This document shows, piece by piece, positions 6,829-16,563 of a stretch of DNA of 64,000 bases. This DNA is from Motilimonas eburnea (lineage in GTDB: Bacteria; Pseudomonadota; Gammaproteobacteria; Enterobacterales; CBDFNC01): contig NZ_JAIMJB010000016.1 of assembly GCF_021295345.1 (NCBI RefSeq), positions 1-64,000 on the forward strand, in the 5' to 3' direction. Position 1 is the first letter of the stretch, and every line of letters starts with the position of its first letter. The position numbers and the translations under genes were made by a program. The notes below the pieces were generated by a model that saw only the letters and a list, made by a program, of their open reading frames with translations, was not told where the DNA came from and did not search any database.

Positions 6829-9800
6829 TCATTCAACATCTAATAATTCTTCTTTCACAGCTATGGCAAGCTCAGAGCCAATAACGTCCAATAATTCAGT
6901 GAAGTATGAGCGTGTATTACGCAGCTCAACATAGGATTTAGCCTCTTTTTCACAATCCGCTTTTAACAGACTCTCTGAAGATTGGCTGAAGTTGTACTGT
7001 AAGTCAGCACTGGCTACATCCGTCGGTTTTTTACATGCTTTGGCGATGAAGTTTTCCAATTGCCTTGGCGTAGGTGGTTGCCCTTTGTTTCTAGTACCGT
7101 TTGGTACTTTGAAATCTTGAAATAACCACAACAGCTTATGACTTGGTTTATATACTGTATCTCCCACCTCTAAAATCAAGCTCTTGTGATTAGGGTCTTG
7201 GGTAATAAAGTGCCTATTCAAGCGGTAATCGTGGAAAAACTCACGATAAACGGCATTCCCCCGACTTGCCCCTTGACCTGGGTTAACCTGTCCAGTTGGC
7301 TTGATACTGCCACTAATTGTCGATTTACTGTATGACTTAAGCTCAACCCACGTTTCTTGTAACGCCTCTTCTTGTGCTTTCTCGAGCAAAATATCTACTT
7401 GCCGAGCGTATGCATTACCTTGCTGAACACCATTGGTTAAGTAATAAGCTGGACGAACAGTATCTATCCCTATCACTTTAGGAAATGTCTCACTGTTACC
7501 TTGGTGTAAAGCGTGGTAATAGGCCGTTTGTACGATTTGAAATACGGCACCATTAGCATTACTAATATTGTTAGACAGCACATTATTCACCAATGCGGTG
7601 ATCTGACTACCATTTTCAAGTTGCAGTCGACCTTCAGTATATTCCTCGACTAAATACATCACACTGAACATAACCAGCCAGCGATTGACCCGCCAATCTT
7701 TGCTGTTTGCTACAAACTTTTGCAAATTACGTCCGCCAAATGAAGCAAATAAACGCAATGAGTAGGTACCACTCGCGGCTATTTTTTTCAAGTCAGCGTT
7801 GCGCATCACATCTCGAAGAATACTGGTCAATTGCTCTGCATCTTCTGTATCGATAGCTTTAACAACTTGCCGAATTTTTGCTTTCAATTTGTCGGCGATA
7901 TTTTTAGTCGAGCCTGCATGAGCTGCTGAGATGAAATAAGAAAGGGGTAAAGAAGCAATGGCTTGCTCTTCTGATGCATTAACTTGACTTGCCAACACAT
8001 CCAAGCCACCTTCAAGTCTTACTACTTCAGCTATGTATTCAACCCATACCCACAAATCATCTTCACTTTGAATCGCGGACATGAAAAATTCGAAAATTTC
8101 TGGGTCTTCGTATAGTTCAACAGCAATTAAGATAAACGGCAACATATCGACTAACTTTTCAGTTTTACCACTTAGCCCAGCTTTAGCGGCTGTTCCCATG
8201 GCTCCGGCAAAGTGTTTGGAGCCTGGAAATCTTCGCATACCATCAACCACTTTTTTGATTGGCCCTAACAAGGGCTTAAGCGGCTTAGCTACGGGAATGA
8301 TGGTTGCCGCTCCAATGGAAGCAAATGCTAATGTCGTTGCGTCAAAGTTTTCCCAATCTTGGTTGTAAAGATAAACCAGTTGCTCACCTATGATGATAAA
8401 GTCTTCATAAGGAATAAAAACAGATACCGTGGTTTTTACTCCTTCCCACACCGAGTCCCAACTCCAAGCGTGAGCCGATGACATGATAAAACCAAGCGGT
8501 AATCCAACTTGTGCGGTTGGTCGTTGTGGTGAAACAGTAAATAGGTATTTAAGAGCGACTTCCTGATACCCAGCTGTTGTTAATAGCGATGCATAGTTGC
8601 GCTGGGTGTCGGTAATTAATGCTACGCGTAAACTTTTCAGTTGACTATTTAGCATTAACTTACCTAAGTTGCCCTGGCTTTTTACGGTAATTTGTTGGTT
8701 AGTTGACTGTAACGTAGTGCGAGTGCTGCCATCGGCGAAGGTGATTAATGGTAGGCTGCTGTAATCATAAACCCTGAATCCTCGGATCACCGCATCTAAA
8801 CCACCCATGGCAATATCGCCCACGCTTGGTTGCAAGGCTCCATTTAATGTTAAGGTGTGCGTTTCACCGTTTACATATAAGACTAACTCATCACTGGTTG
8901 CCTTTGCTGCAACACTGTGCCAGCGGCCCAAGGTTGCAGGCACCTTAAGGGTTTGCCTGCCGTTTGACGTTCCCACACTTAACTCTAGCTGCTGGCCATA
9001 ATAACTGAGCTTCAAACCACTGCTGGCATAATCTAGAATTTGGCCTTCGCCAAGAGGCTTAATATCGAGCCTAAAGCCTATATTTTCTCTAAAATCCAGC
9101 AGCGCATTAGCGGTGACCGTCATGGTACTATCAGCTAAGAATGCTGCGCTTCGCCCCCCCCCCAGAGGGTGATCATTGACTAGCGTGACGCCTTGAATTA
9201 AACCAGGGTTAAAACCATGGCCATCATTGAACTGATAACCATTATAGCCATAGTTAATTTGATTCATCGTGATAGATACTAGCGGCTCTAAGTTAGGATC
9301 GGCCATATCACCAATACTCAGAGTATCACCCACTTCACCGCGCACATTAACCGTCGCTTCGACTTCATAACCTGCAGTGGTTTCAACGCCATAGGCATCC
9401 ATTGTCAAAATGCCTGCCGTCGATTTATCTGCTAACAGCATGGTATCTTGAGCATCAATTGAGCGCGATGAAGGTGATTTAACTTCATATTCATGCTGAG
9501 CAATACCGACAAAGCCTGCCTGGGCAACCCACTTATCGGAAACTTCATTCAAACCCGCGGTAAAGGTGGTTTTTATTTGGCCGTATGCATCGGTAATCAA
9601 TTCTTGCTCTTTAAATAGTCCCTTACCCGCCGATAAGCTAACCGGTACACCAGCCGCTGGTTGCCCACTCAGCGTTGTCACCTTGACACTAACCTCAGTC
9701 GTTTCTCGCTTATTTAAAGTCGATTTTTCAGGTGTAATTGTAACCGTTAGGGGCTCTATCGCTAACGTGGTGGACGCCGTAACACCTTCACCTACACTAG

Positions 9801-12800
9801 CAGTAATAACCGTTTCATCTTTAGCAAACTCACCACCAGTAAAAATGGCGTAGGCGACACCATTTTTCGTTAGCAAGTCATGCTCTTTCATTACTAAACT
9901 ATCTGCAAATTGAATGCTGACAGCCGTACCATCTTCCACTAAGTTGTTCGCTGGAGAGCCATCTCTCACGGTAAAAGTTAACTTGACGTCACTTTGACCT
10001 AGGGTTACGACGCTGTTAGCTGACTGCTCTATGGTAATACTTGCTGGTTTACCAGCTAACACTTCAACCGTTTTCCATTGAGCATTGGCTGATGAAGCAC
10101 CTCCTTCTCTTAAACTAACGGATGCGATACCTTTAGCACCTTTTGTACTGGGCATGACTAAGGTGTTATCAAAAATGCCAATATTATTGTTTGGTTGTAA
10201 TGGTTGTGAAAAGTTACCGTCCCCTGCAATTGACCAAAACATACTATATGGCCTCTGATCTTCTTGGCTTCGATTCGCATATCCCAAGACACCCGCTTTT
10301 AGTTCAACAACAGGGTTATCGGCGGTGACGTAATAGGTATCTTTAGTTTCATTGTTATCACCAATCAGTCTCGAATGAATAAATATATACTCAAAAGCAT
10401 ATTCCCAAAGAATGTTTGCAGAGTCATTGTTGGCAAATAAGCGAATACTGATAAAGTCTTCAACACTGAGGTCACTCAACACACTCAAATCATCAAAGGT
10501 GACCTGCTTGGTGCCTTGGTTAACGCTCGCTTTCACCTCTAACCCGTTAATATCAAAGATGAGCTCTTGCTCGCCATTAATAGCCCAAGCATCCAAAGCA
10601 AGGTTTTCATCAATCGCAATCAGATGAAGCAGATCAAGTAATTCATCGGTTGCTGTGATGACGGGAAGATCTTGGTTTATTATATTTTCTAGCTCCCCTC
10701 CATTAGGCTTACGGTTTATCTCATCGATCTGCAAAGTGTACTGACTAAACTGATACTCTGGGCGATAAACATAGTGATAAATCGGGTCGGCTTTGTACCA
10801 TTCGAAATCTGGGTTGGCACTTTTTTGTGCATTTAAATTGTCTTGAATGGCACTGGTTGCATCTTCATCAAAGACGGGTACCTTAAAGGGCACGAACTCA
10901 TCGGGGCGCTGACCCAATTTGCCTTGGTGTCTGCCGGTTGAGCTAAAATCAGGAGATTCGGCTTCGGGCTTGGCATGTACCTGCACATAAAAGCGTTGGT
11001 TGTCTACGTTGTCGCGAAATAGCATTAACGCTTGTAATTGAATGCCTGGGAGCACGGAGAATTGGCTCACTGAGCTGGCGTTATATTCTCCCAATACCTG
11101 ATCATCAACTAGACTAGCCAGCCTAGCTGTATAACCAAAATCACTTAACACTGCCGGAATCGGTGAGCCGTCCTGGTTAGTCCATTCGGTATAAAGAGCA
11201 AGGAACATGTCCTGAGTTAAGCCCGCCCCTTCATTACCAATAAGGTATTCGTCAATTTGCCCTTGGTTAAGGCCGAGTTCTTGACGGGTTTTACGCGTTG
11301 ACCAGACCTTTAGGTTCGGTCTTGTCATTTTTAGTTCGTCGATAGGGAAGCTAAGTAGCAAGCTCCCCCCTGTTGCGGCTTTAAGGCGCACCGGCATAAC
11401 GCCCATGTAACCCGTTACACGGTTGATGGCATAGACTTCAACCAGCTCTCCCGCTCTTAAATGGTCGGCTTGGCGCTGCTGAAATTTAGGCTGGATATGG
11501 CCGTCTATCTGCCATTGGCTAAAATCTTGGTAGGTTTTGTAAGATAGCTCGGTAGCTAGGCCGCCACGTAATTTAACTGTGTAGTTAAAGCGGCCGTCTT
11601 TTATGCCGCTATCGAGTTCATCAACGGGGATCCCTTCGCGCTCATACACCAACTCACCGTTAGAGCTGCGAACCACATAGATATCGGTTTTTAATAAATC
11701 TTCTTTGCTGATTTCGGCTAGTTTACCAAAGTCATCGAAGTTATCACTCCAATCGGCTTGACGGGTAAAGTCTGGCTCGATTTCAATGACCCCCAAACTC
11801 GCCAGTTGGTCAACAATACCGGTATCGTCTTCACCTTTTTGCCTAAGTTCAAATAGCTGTTTCTGCAAAGCATGGGCGCTATCAAGCTTAGCCTTTATCT
11901 CTGGCGGTAGCTCACTACCTGATAACCAAACCCCCTGTATCTCTTCTGCTGCCGGGTTAAATACGGCAACATCAGGTTGTTCTGGTTCGTCAGCAGGCAC
12001 ATATTCAATGCCGCCAAGTAAAAGTGTGTCTGGAGTGCCATCTGAATCATAATCGCGATTTTGTCTGGCAATACGGTATAGCTGCTTGTCACCGGACTCT
12101 TTATAGCTTTCATAACGAGTTTCGCTGCCAATCGGCACGTTTTTACCGCCTTCAACTACGCTAGCAAAACCATTGAGTACAATAAGGTCAACCGGAAAAT
12201 CTATCGCTGGCTTATAAGTTGATAAACTCGCTTTAATGGGGATCACGCGATGGTCATAGACTTCGTACCCCATACAGAAGTCATAATCATCACGCATCAT
12301 GACATAAGGCATAATCCCATCATGATGTGGGTTAAACCTTTGGTAATACATGGTTGCCCAGAAGGTTGTGGTGTAATGAAATGAGAACCCTGGGCAAGGC
12401 GGCAATAAATAAGTGAAGGTATATTTGCCTTTTTCGTCGGTTACACCGCCTCCGGTGAAGCCCATTTGTAGCGGTACACCCGCCAATGGACCGAAAATTT
12501 CATCGCTACTTTCACGACCTGAGCGCTTATTTGCCTCGCTCATTGGAGCACTAGGATCACCATAAAAGCCAACACGAAAGCCAATATTGTTTGGGCTTTG
12601 AAAGATCACTTGCCCTTTTGGGTCAACCAACAAAGATTTACTATTGCCAGCGATGCTTTGAGAAGGATCTAATTGATACTTATCAAGTATCAAAAACTCC
12701 CCACTGGTACTAAAAATACGCTTTTCATTGACCACTAACACATGGGTATAAGGAGCACTGATAGGCTGCTTATTCACCGGCTTATCATCAATAGTGAAAA

Positions 12801-13191
12801 AATCAGTTTGATTATATGCCTCCACTGACATTAATTTCGGCAGGTCAGCATTTTGTTCCGAAGGTGTCATGTGATGCTGATAGCGAGCTTGGTAAGCAAG
12901 AAAAGTATCAGCAGACGTTTGCCAAGCATCTTGCCACTCAGGTGAGGCTAATGAGCCAATGTAGCCCACCTCTGCGCCCGTTGCGCCGTCTATTTCAACA
13001 TATTGCGGGTGACCATTATCAAGCGCTAAGGCACGAGTAAAGATAGCGCCATGCTTCCAATAAAAGCTTGGCATATAAGGCCCAGGAATAGGCGAAGCCA
13101 GACCAACGGCATGAATGCTTTGGCTGTAGATAGCCGACATTAGCATTATCGCAAGTAGTAAGTACGCACGGTACATCTTAGACGCTTTCAT
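6829..13191 (-). CDS. Sec-exported multidomain protein with C-terminal nuclease-like toxin domain
   Basis: A 2120-residue protein with a signal peptide (residues 1-28, cleavage after SIHA) and an AGGGAT ribosome binding site. Residues 30-900 are beta-rich and unrecognised. About 1050-1255 hold two invasin/Big_1-like Ig domains. About 1330-1480 form a LamG/concanavalin-like module. The motif LPLGFIMSSAHA (1564-1575) precedes a hydrophobic-helical region, and a second copy, LPLSYFISAAHA (1748-1759), precedes a helical linker. The C-terminal domain (about 1910-2120) contains QVDILLEK and, 16 residues on, VELKSYS, i.e. D1933-x16-E1950-L-K1952, the catalytic pattern of PD-(D/E)XK nucleases. A following YREFFHDY segment fits the next helix of that fold. 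The gene lies 15 nt behind the lipoprotein gene and just ahead of the putative immunity gene. A polymorphic toxin is the best reading; the nuclease call rests on a short motif. Confidence 0.65.
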   Translation of the reverse strand: MKASKMYRAYLLLAIMLMSAIYSQSIHAVGLASPIPGPYMPSFYWKHGAIFTRALALDNGHPQYVEIDGATGAEVGYIGSLASPEWQDAWQTSADTFLAYQARYQHHMTPSEQNADLPKLMSVEAYNQTDFFTIDDKPVNKQPISAPYTHVLVVNEKRIFSTSGEFLILDKYQLDPSQSIAGNSKSLLVDPKGQVIFQSPNNIGFRVGFYGDPSAPMSEANKRSGRESSDEIFGPLAGVPLQMGFTGGGVTDEKGKYTFTYLLPPCPGFSFHYTTTFWATMYYQRFNPHHDGIMPYVMMRDDYDFCMGYEVYDHRVIPIKASLSTYKPAIDFPVDLIVLNGFASVVEGGKNVPIGSETRYESYKESGDKQLYRIARQNRDYDSDGTPDTLLLGGIEYVPADEPEQPDVAVFNPAAEEIQGVWLSGSELPPEIKAKLDSAHALQKQLFELRQKGEDDTGIVDQLASLGVIEIEPDFTRQADWSDNFDDFGKLAEISKEDLLKTDIYVVRSSNGELVYEREGIPVDELDSGIKDGRFNYTVKLRGGLATELSYKTYQDFSQWQIDGHIQPKFQQRQADHLRAGELVEVYAINRVTGYMGVMPVRLKAATGGSLLLSFPIDELKMTRPNLKVWSTRKTRQELGLNQGQIDEYLIGNEGAGLTQDMFLALYTEWTNQDGSPIPAVLSDFGYTARLASLVDDQVLGEYNASSVSQFSVLPGIQLQALMLFRDNVDNQRFYVQVHAKPEAESPDFSSTGRHQGKLGQRPDEFVPFKVPVFDEDATSAIQDNLNAQKSANPDFEWYKADPIYHYVYRPEYQFSQYTLQIDEINRKPNGGELENIINQDLPVITATDELLDLLHLIAIDENLALDAWAINGEQELIFDINGLEVKASVNQGTKQVTFDDLSVLSDLSVEDFISIRLFANNDSANILWEYAFEYIFIHSRLIGDNNETKDTYYVTADNPVVELKAGVLGYANRSQEDQRPYSMFWSIAGDGNFSQPLQPNNNIGIFDNTLVMPSTKGAKGIASVSLREGGASSANAQWKTVEVLAGKPASITIEQSANSVVTLGQSDVKLTFTVRDGSPANNLVEDGTAVSIQFADSLVMKEHDLLTKNGVAYAIFTGGEFAKDETVITASVGEGVTASTTLAIEPLTVTITPEKSTLNKRETTEVSVKVTTLSGQPAAGVPVSLSAGKGLFKEQELITDAYGQIKTTFTAGLNEVSDKWVAQAGFVGIAQHEYEVKSPSSRSIDAQDTMLLADKSTAGILTMDAYGVETTAGYEVEATVNVRGEVGDTLSIGDMADPNLEPLVSITMNQINYGYNGYQFNDGHGFNPGLIQGVTLVNDHPLGGGRSAAFLADSTMTVTANALLDFRENIGFRLDIKPLGEGQILDYASSGLKLSYYGQQLELSVGTSNGRQTLKVPATLGRWHSVAAKATSDELVLYVNGETHTLTLNGALQPSVGDIAMGGLDAVIRGFRVYDYSSLPLITFADGSTRTTLQSTNQQITVKSQGNLGKLMLNSQLKSLRVALITDTQRNYASLLTTAGYQEVALKYLFTVSPQRPTAQVGLPLGFIMSSAHAWSWDSVWEGVKTTVSVFIPYEDFIIIGEQLVYLYNQDWENFDATTLAFASIGAATIIPVAKPLKPLLGPIKKVVDGMRRFPGSKHFAGAMGTAAKAGLSGKTEKLVDMLPFILIAVELYEDPEIFEFFMSAIQSEDDLWVWVEYIAEVVRLEGGLDVLASQVNASEEQAIASLPLSYFISAAHAGSTKNIADKLKAKIRQVVKAIDTEDAEQLTSILRDVMRNADLKKIAASGTYSLRLFASFGGRNLQKFVANSKDWRVNRWLVMFSVMYLVEEYTEGRLQLENGSQITALVNNVLSNNISNANGAVFQIVQTAYYHALHQGNSETFPKVIGIDTVRPAYYLTNGVQQGNAYARQVDILLEKAQEEALQETWVELKSYSKSTISGSIKPTGQVNPGQGASRGNAVYREFFHDYRLNRHFITQDPNHKSLILEVGDTVYKPSHKLLWLFQDFKVPNGTRNKGQPPTPRQLENFIAKACKKPTDVASADLQYNFSQSSESLLKADCEKEAKSYVELRNTRSYFTELLDVIGSELAIAVKEELLDVE
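9154..9163 (-). repeat. G10 homopolymer (C10 on + strand) inside the toxin-like gene
   Basis: Ten consecutive C residues on the plus strand encode a Gly-Gly-Gly run at about residue 1343, at the start of the LamG-like module. Poly-G/C tracts of this length are known slipped-strand mispairing sites in phase-variable genes. A gain or loss of one base would truncate the protein before the pre-toxin and nuclease regions. In this sequence the frame is intact. Confidence 0.8.
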
Positions 13192-13206
13192 GTTCTATCC
13201 CTGACT

Positions 13207-16200
13207 CTATTTACTTGATGCCGCGAGAGTTAATGCCTGCATTAACTTAGCCACATTCCATTGTTCGCTAATATATTTTTCAAATAGGGGTTGGTGCGAC
13301 GGATCCACACTGGCATAGGCAATGTAATCAAGTCGCTTAAACTCGGTGTTGCCCACACTCACTACCCTGTGCTGCTTAATTTGCCCTGCGCCAACCGGGG
13401 TGAGCGTGGCACCATCAGCCGATGCCCCAAGCAATAACACATAGGTGCTTTCTTCTGGCAAGTATTCGTAGCCGCCGTTAAGCCGCGGCAAGGCAAAGTC
13501 CACCGCTAACTGCCCATCCACTAAAATGCCCGTGGGCTGTACCGCATAACTCCATAAAGGCATGGCCGCAGGGTTTAGCTGCACGGTTAACTGGTGATAT
13601 TCCAGAAATTGGCCTTGAACCATGGTAGCAAGGCTGGTTTCAGGCAGGGTAAAACTGGCTGCCTGAAAGTCCAGTTTCAAGGCGCCATTCATCAAGCTAT
13701 TCACTTGATTTGCCTGCAAAGTGGTAAAGCCTGATTGGTCGGATATCGGCGCTAAACGTTTAACTGAAATTTGGTTAAATCGACCTTGGCTAATGCGTTC
13801 ACGACTCTCAGTGCTCGAGTAGCTGGCTTGATGCATATTAGGGTTAAAACGGATCAAGTAGTTGCCTGAACTAATTTCACGCTCTTCTTCAGCGGTAAAC
13901 CTAAACTGGTAAGCCCCGTCTTGGTTGGTTTGCGCGGTTTTGTTTAAGGCCGGAATGTCGACCATGGCCCCCACCAAAGGTGAGCCGTTAATATCAAGTA
14001 CATTACCCGTGACTATGGTCGGCAATAAGCGGGTTTGAAACTCATAGTTTGCCAGAGTGGCGCCGTCATAGCTCAATGCCACCGTTACCCGTGCGTTGTA
14101 AGCAAAAGGTCGTGCGGGGTAAAAGGTCAGGCTTTTATTGCCAGGTAATAGTGAAACCTGACCAGCCACTAATTCATTGGCGCGAGCGACATTAACGAGC
14201 TGATGCCCCTGACCATTGAAACTATCCGCTCCGGGTTGGTCCATATCTTGGTAGGTCAAGCCTGATGCCGTTTCAAACACTTTCAAGTCAAGCTTAGCCA
14301 GTTCAACGGCCTTGTTAAAATGCAAGGCTAAAAAGCCATTTGGCGCGGCGTCTTGGCTATTCATTTGCGGTTGAGTGCCCACCATGGCCAATTCGGTGGC
14401 CGTTGGATCAACAATGGTCAGCTGCGTGGTTTGCTTCGCGACCTCGTTGCCATTGCCATCCAGCAGCACGGCATCTAATGCCATGTCTCCGACGCTATTG
14501 TCTAAGGTCAATGGAAAGGAGAAGAAGGCCGAACTCAGCGCGTGTTGCGCTTGCGCGACTTGCTTGGCACCTTGTCGTAAACTTAAGCGAATGCTGGCTG
14601 ATGCAGGCAATTGCGACAGGGTGCCACTGACCATTAAGGGGCCTGAGCCCAGTAATATTTTGCTGCCCGAAGTCGGTTGAGCAAGATTAAGCAGGTAACT
14701 TGAATCAAGTAAATAACGCAGGGCTACATCGCCCTTATTACCGGCTTGGTCATATGCCTCAAGGCTAACAATGTGCTCTTCACCCGGTGTTAACTGCATT
14801 TCATGATTAAACTGATAACGGCCGATACCTTTGGGTGATAAGCTGACGCTTTGGCCATTGATTAATAAGCTGGCTAGGTTGGCGTCGATGACTTCCCCCT
14901 GCAAGTTAACCGACTGTTCAATCACGGTATTCAGGGCAGGATAAGCCAGTACTGAGTTAGCTAACTCGATGATGGGTGATACGGTATCGCGCTGCCATTG
15001 CACCGATTTTGTGTATTCACGATCATTCACATCCACCACCTTGATATCAGCGGTGACGACATTGCTTCCCTCGGCAAACTGCTTAATCGCACGCAACTGG
15101 TAGTAGTTCATACCGGTAATATTATTGCCAACGGACTGACCATCTAAGCTAAGCTGCTTTATGCCCGCTTCTGCAATAATATCGGCCACCAGCATAAAAC
15201 TGGCATCACTCAGTTGCTCAAATTCTTCTGGGGCAAGAATAACCACCTGCGGGCCGAGTGAGTCAACTTGCTCGGGTTGATAAAACAGGTAAAGCTTTTC
15301 CACCAGCTCATCTTGATCGCTGGCCACGGTTAACGCTGAAATATTTAAGCCTGATATTAAATCTAGGGCATGCGTGACGAACTCATATTCATTGGCTTTA
15401 ACTTGCTGTAATTGCTGTACGGGTTTGCCATCTAACGCCACGCTAATGCTGTTTGAGGGCTGTTTTAATACAATCCGCCCTCTGACGACTGGGTTCGCTT
15501 GGGTTAGCAATTCACCTTGGACAGGAGCGGTAAAATTCACCACCAGTGGTGCATTATCTAGGGTGCGACCTATATTAAAATACTCTGCATGCTCAAAGCC
15601 GTTACTGTCCGTTAGGATTAACTGCAGCTGATTATTCCCTTCCAGCAAGGGCACGGTGATAGACCAACGCTGACCATCAATGCTGCCCGTGATCGGCACC
15701 CCAGCAATACGTCCATGCAAGGCTTTTACGCTACCTAGCGCCAAGTTGGTTTCGTTTGGCGAAGAGCTGGCCGACAAAACCATTCTACTTCGAGCAAGCG
15801 ATCTTGGTTGAACAATAGGCGCAACCGTTTCAACTAAGGTACCTGTTAATGTTATTTCGCTGGCACTGATATAGCTGACCGGCGTCTCTAATCTCACTTC
15901 TACTGTAGGAGTAGGCTCTGTACTGGGTTCAACAGAAGGCTCAGTAGATGGGGTTGTCGAAGGACTGACCGTTGGCGCTAATGAAGGCTCAACCGAAGGT
16001 GTCAATGATGGCTCAGTTGAGGGCTCAGTTGAGGGCTCAGTTGAGGGCTCAGATGATGGCTCAGTTGAGGGGTCTACTGAAGGCGCCACGCTTGGGCCTA
16101 GCGATGGGCCCACCGAAGGCTCAGGCGTGAGGTCTGGCGATGGTTCAACCGACGAATCAGGCGTTGGTGCTAACGATGGCTCAGACGTTGGCCCACCCGA

Positions 16201-16530
16201 AGGGGTTGGCGAAGGTTCACCTGATGGGCGCTTAGAAGGTTCAACATCTGGCGGAAAAGTGGGCCATGGCTCATAAGTGGGCAAACTGCTCGGCCAAACG
16301 GGAGGGCGAGTTGGCCCAACGGTCGCAATAATCGGAGGTTGAACAGAAGGTGCAACACTGGGCTCGACTGAGACACTTGGAGGCTCTGTTGGCACCGCAG
16401 GCTCTTGGGATGGCTGTTTATCGTCGACAGAATCACTGCCACCACCACACCCAGCTAATAGCAAAACAGCTAACGTTACTAGTAACTTAACTAGCATAGT
16501 TTTACTTTGCTTTAGGTTTGCGCACAACAT
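13207..16530 (-). CDS. Large lipoprotein with Pro/Ser/Thr/Glu-rich stalk and Ig-like domains
   Basis: A 1107-residue lipoprotein: the signal peptide ends in LLLAGC with Cys28 as the lipidated residue and Gly at +2, which predicts outer-membrane sorting. The start at 16530 has a strong GGAGAG ribosome binding site; an internal ATG at 16497 would also leave a usable signal peptide. Residues about 35-215 are a low-complexity stalk built on PS-x-EPS/TEPS repeats. Next come several Ig-like domains (about 220-640), a Big_5-like domain (about 700-830, with the pattern LHFNKAVEL), a carboxypeptidase-regulatory-like beta-sandwich (about 835-895, with [12 protein letters not shown] and NQDGAYQF) and a C-terminal domain I do not recognise. 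It lies 33 nt after the second PPIase gene and 15 nt before the toxin-like gene, so it is probably part of the same surface complex, perhaps an anchor for it. That role is inferred. Confidence 0.75.
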   Translation of the reverse strand: MLCANLKQSKTMLVKLLVTLAVLLLAGCGGGSDSVDDKQPSQEPAVPTEPPSVSVEPSVAPSVQPPIIATVGPTRPPVWPSSLPTYEPWPTFPPDVEPSKRPSGEPSPTPSGGPTSEPSLAPTPDSSVEPSPDLTPEPSVGPSLGPSVAPSVDPSTEPSSEPSTEPSTEPSTEPSLTPSVEPSLAPTVSPSTTPSTEPSVEPSTEPTPTVEVRLETPVSYISASEITLTGTLVETVAPIVQPRSLARSRMVLSASSSPNETNLALGSVKALHGRIAGVPITGSIDGQRWSITVPLLEGNNQLQLILTDSNGFEHAEYFNIGRTLDNAPLVVNFTAPVQGELLTQANPVVRGRIVLKQPSNSISVALDGKPVQQLQQVKANEYEFVTHALDLISGLNISALTVASDQDELVEKLYLFYQPEQVDSLGPQVVILAPEEFEQLSDASFMLVADIIAEAGIKQLSLDGQSVGNNITGMNYYQLRAIKQFAEGSNVVTADIKVVDVNDREYTKSVQWQRDTVSPIIELANSVLAYPALNTVIEQSVNLQGEVIDANLASLLINGQSVSLSPKGIGRYQFNHEMQLTPGEEHIVSLEAYDQAGNKGDVALRYLLDSSYLLNLAQPTSGSKILLGSGPLMVSGTLSQLPASASIRLSLRQGAKQVAQAQHALSSAFFSFPLTLDNSVGDMALDAVLLDGNGNEVAKQTTQLTIVDPTATELAMVGTQPQMNSQDAAPNGFLALHFNKAVELAKLDLKVFETASGLTYQDMDQPGADSFNGQGHQLVNVARANELVAGQVSLLPGNKSLTFYPARPFAYNARVTVALSYDGATLANYEFQTRLLPTIVTGNVLDINGSPLVGAMVDIPALNKTAQTNQDGAYQFRFTAEEEREISSGNYLIRFNPNMHQASYSSTESRERISQGRFNQISVKRLAPISDQSGFTTLQANQVNSLMNGALKLDFQAASFTLPETSLATMVQGQFLEYHQLTVQLNPAAMPLWSYAVQPTGILVDGQLAVDFALPRLNGGYEYLPEESTYVLLLGASADGATLTPVGAGQIKQHRVVSVGNTEFKRLDYIAYASVDPSHQPLFEKYISEQWNVAKLMQALTLAASSK
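16010..16069 (-). repeat. Tandem 12-bp repeats encoding the Ser-Thr-Glu-Pro stalk
   Basis: Five head-to-tail 12-mers: GGCTCAGTTGAG at 16010, 16022, 16034 and 16058, with the variant GGCTCAGATGAT at 16046. They encode STEP/SSEP units. Degenerate copies extend across roughly 15900-16400. Because the unit is a multiple of three, copy-number change would alter stalk length without a frameshift. Confidence 0.9.
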
Positions 16531-16563
16531 TCGGTCTCTCCATGACTCGGGCTGACTTAGGGC

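Noticed and set aside
6829-13191. Rhs/YD-repeat or two-partner CdiA-type toxin
   Set aside because: No YD repeats, DPxGL-type cleavage motif, filamentous-haemagglutinin repeats or TPS domain are visible, and no CdiB/TpsB-like barrel gene is in the window.
16170-16448. Overlapping 92-codon ORF in another frame of the lipoprotein gene
   Set aside because: It is a by-product of the low-complexity repeat DNA, has no ribosome binding site, and lies wholly within the well-supported lipoprotein frame.
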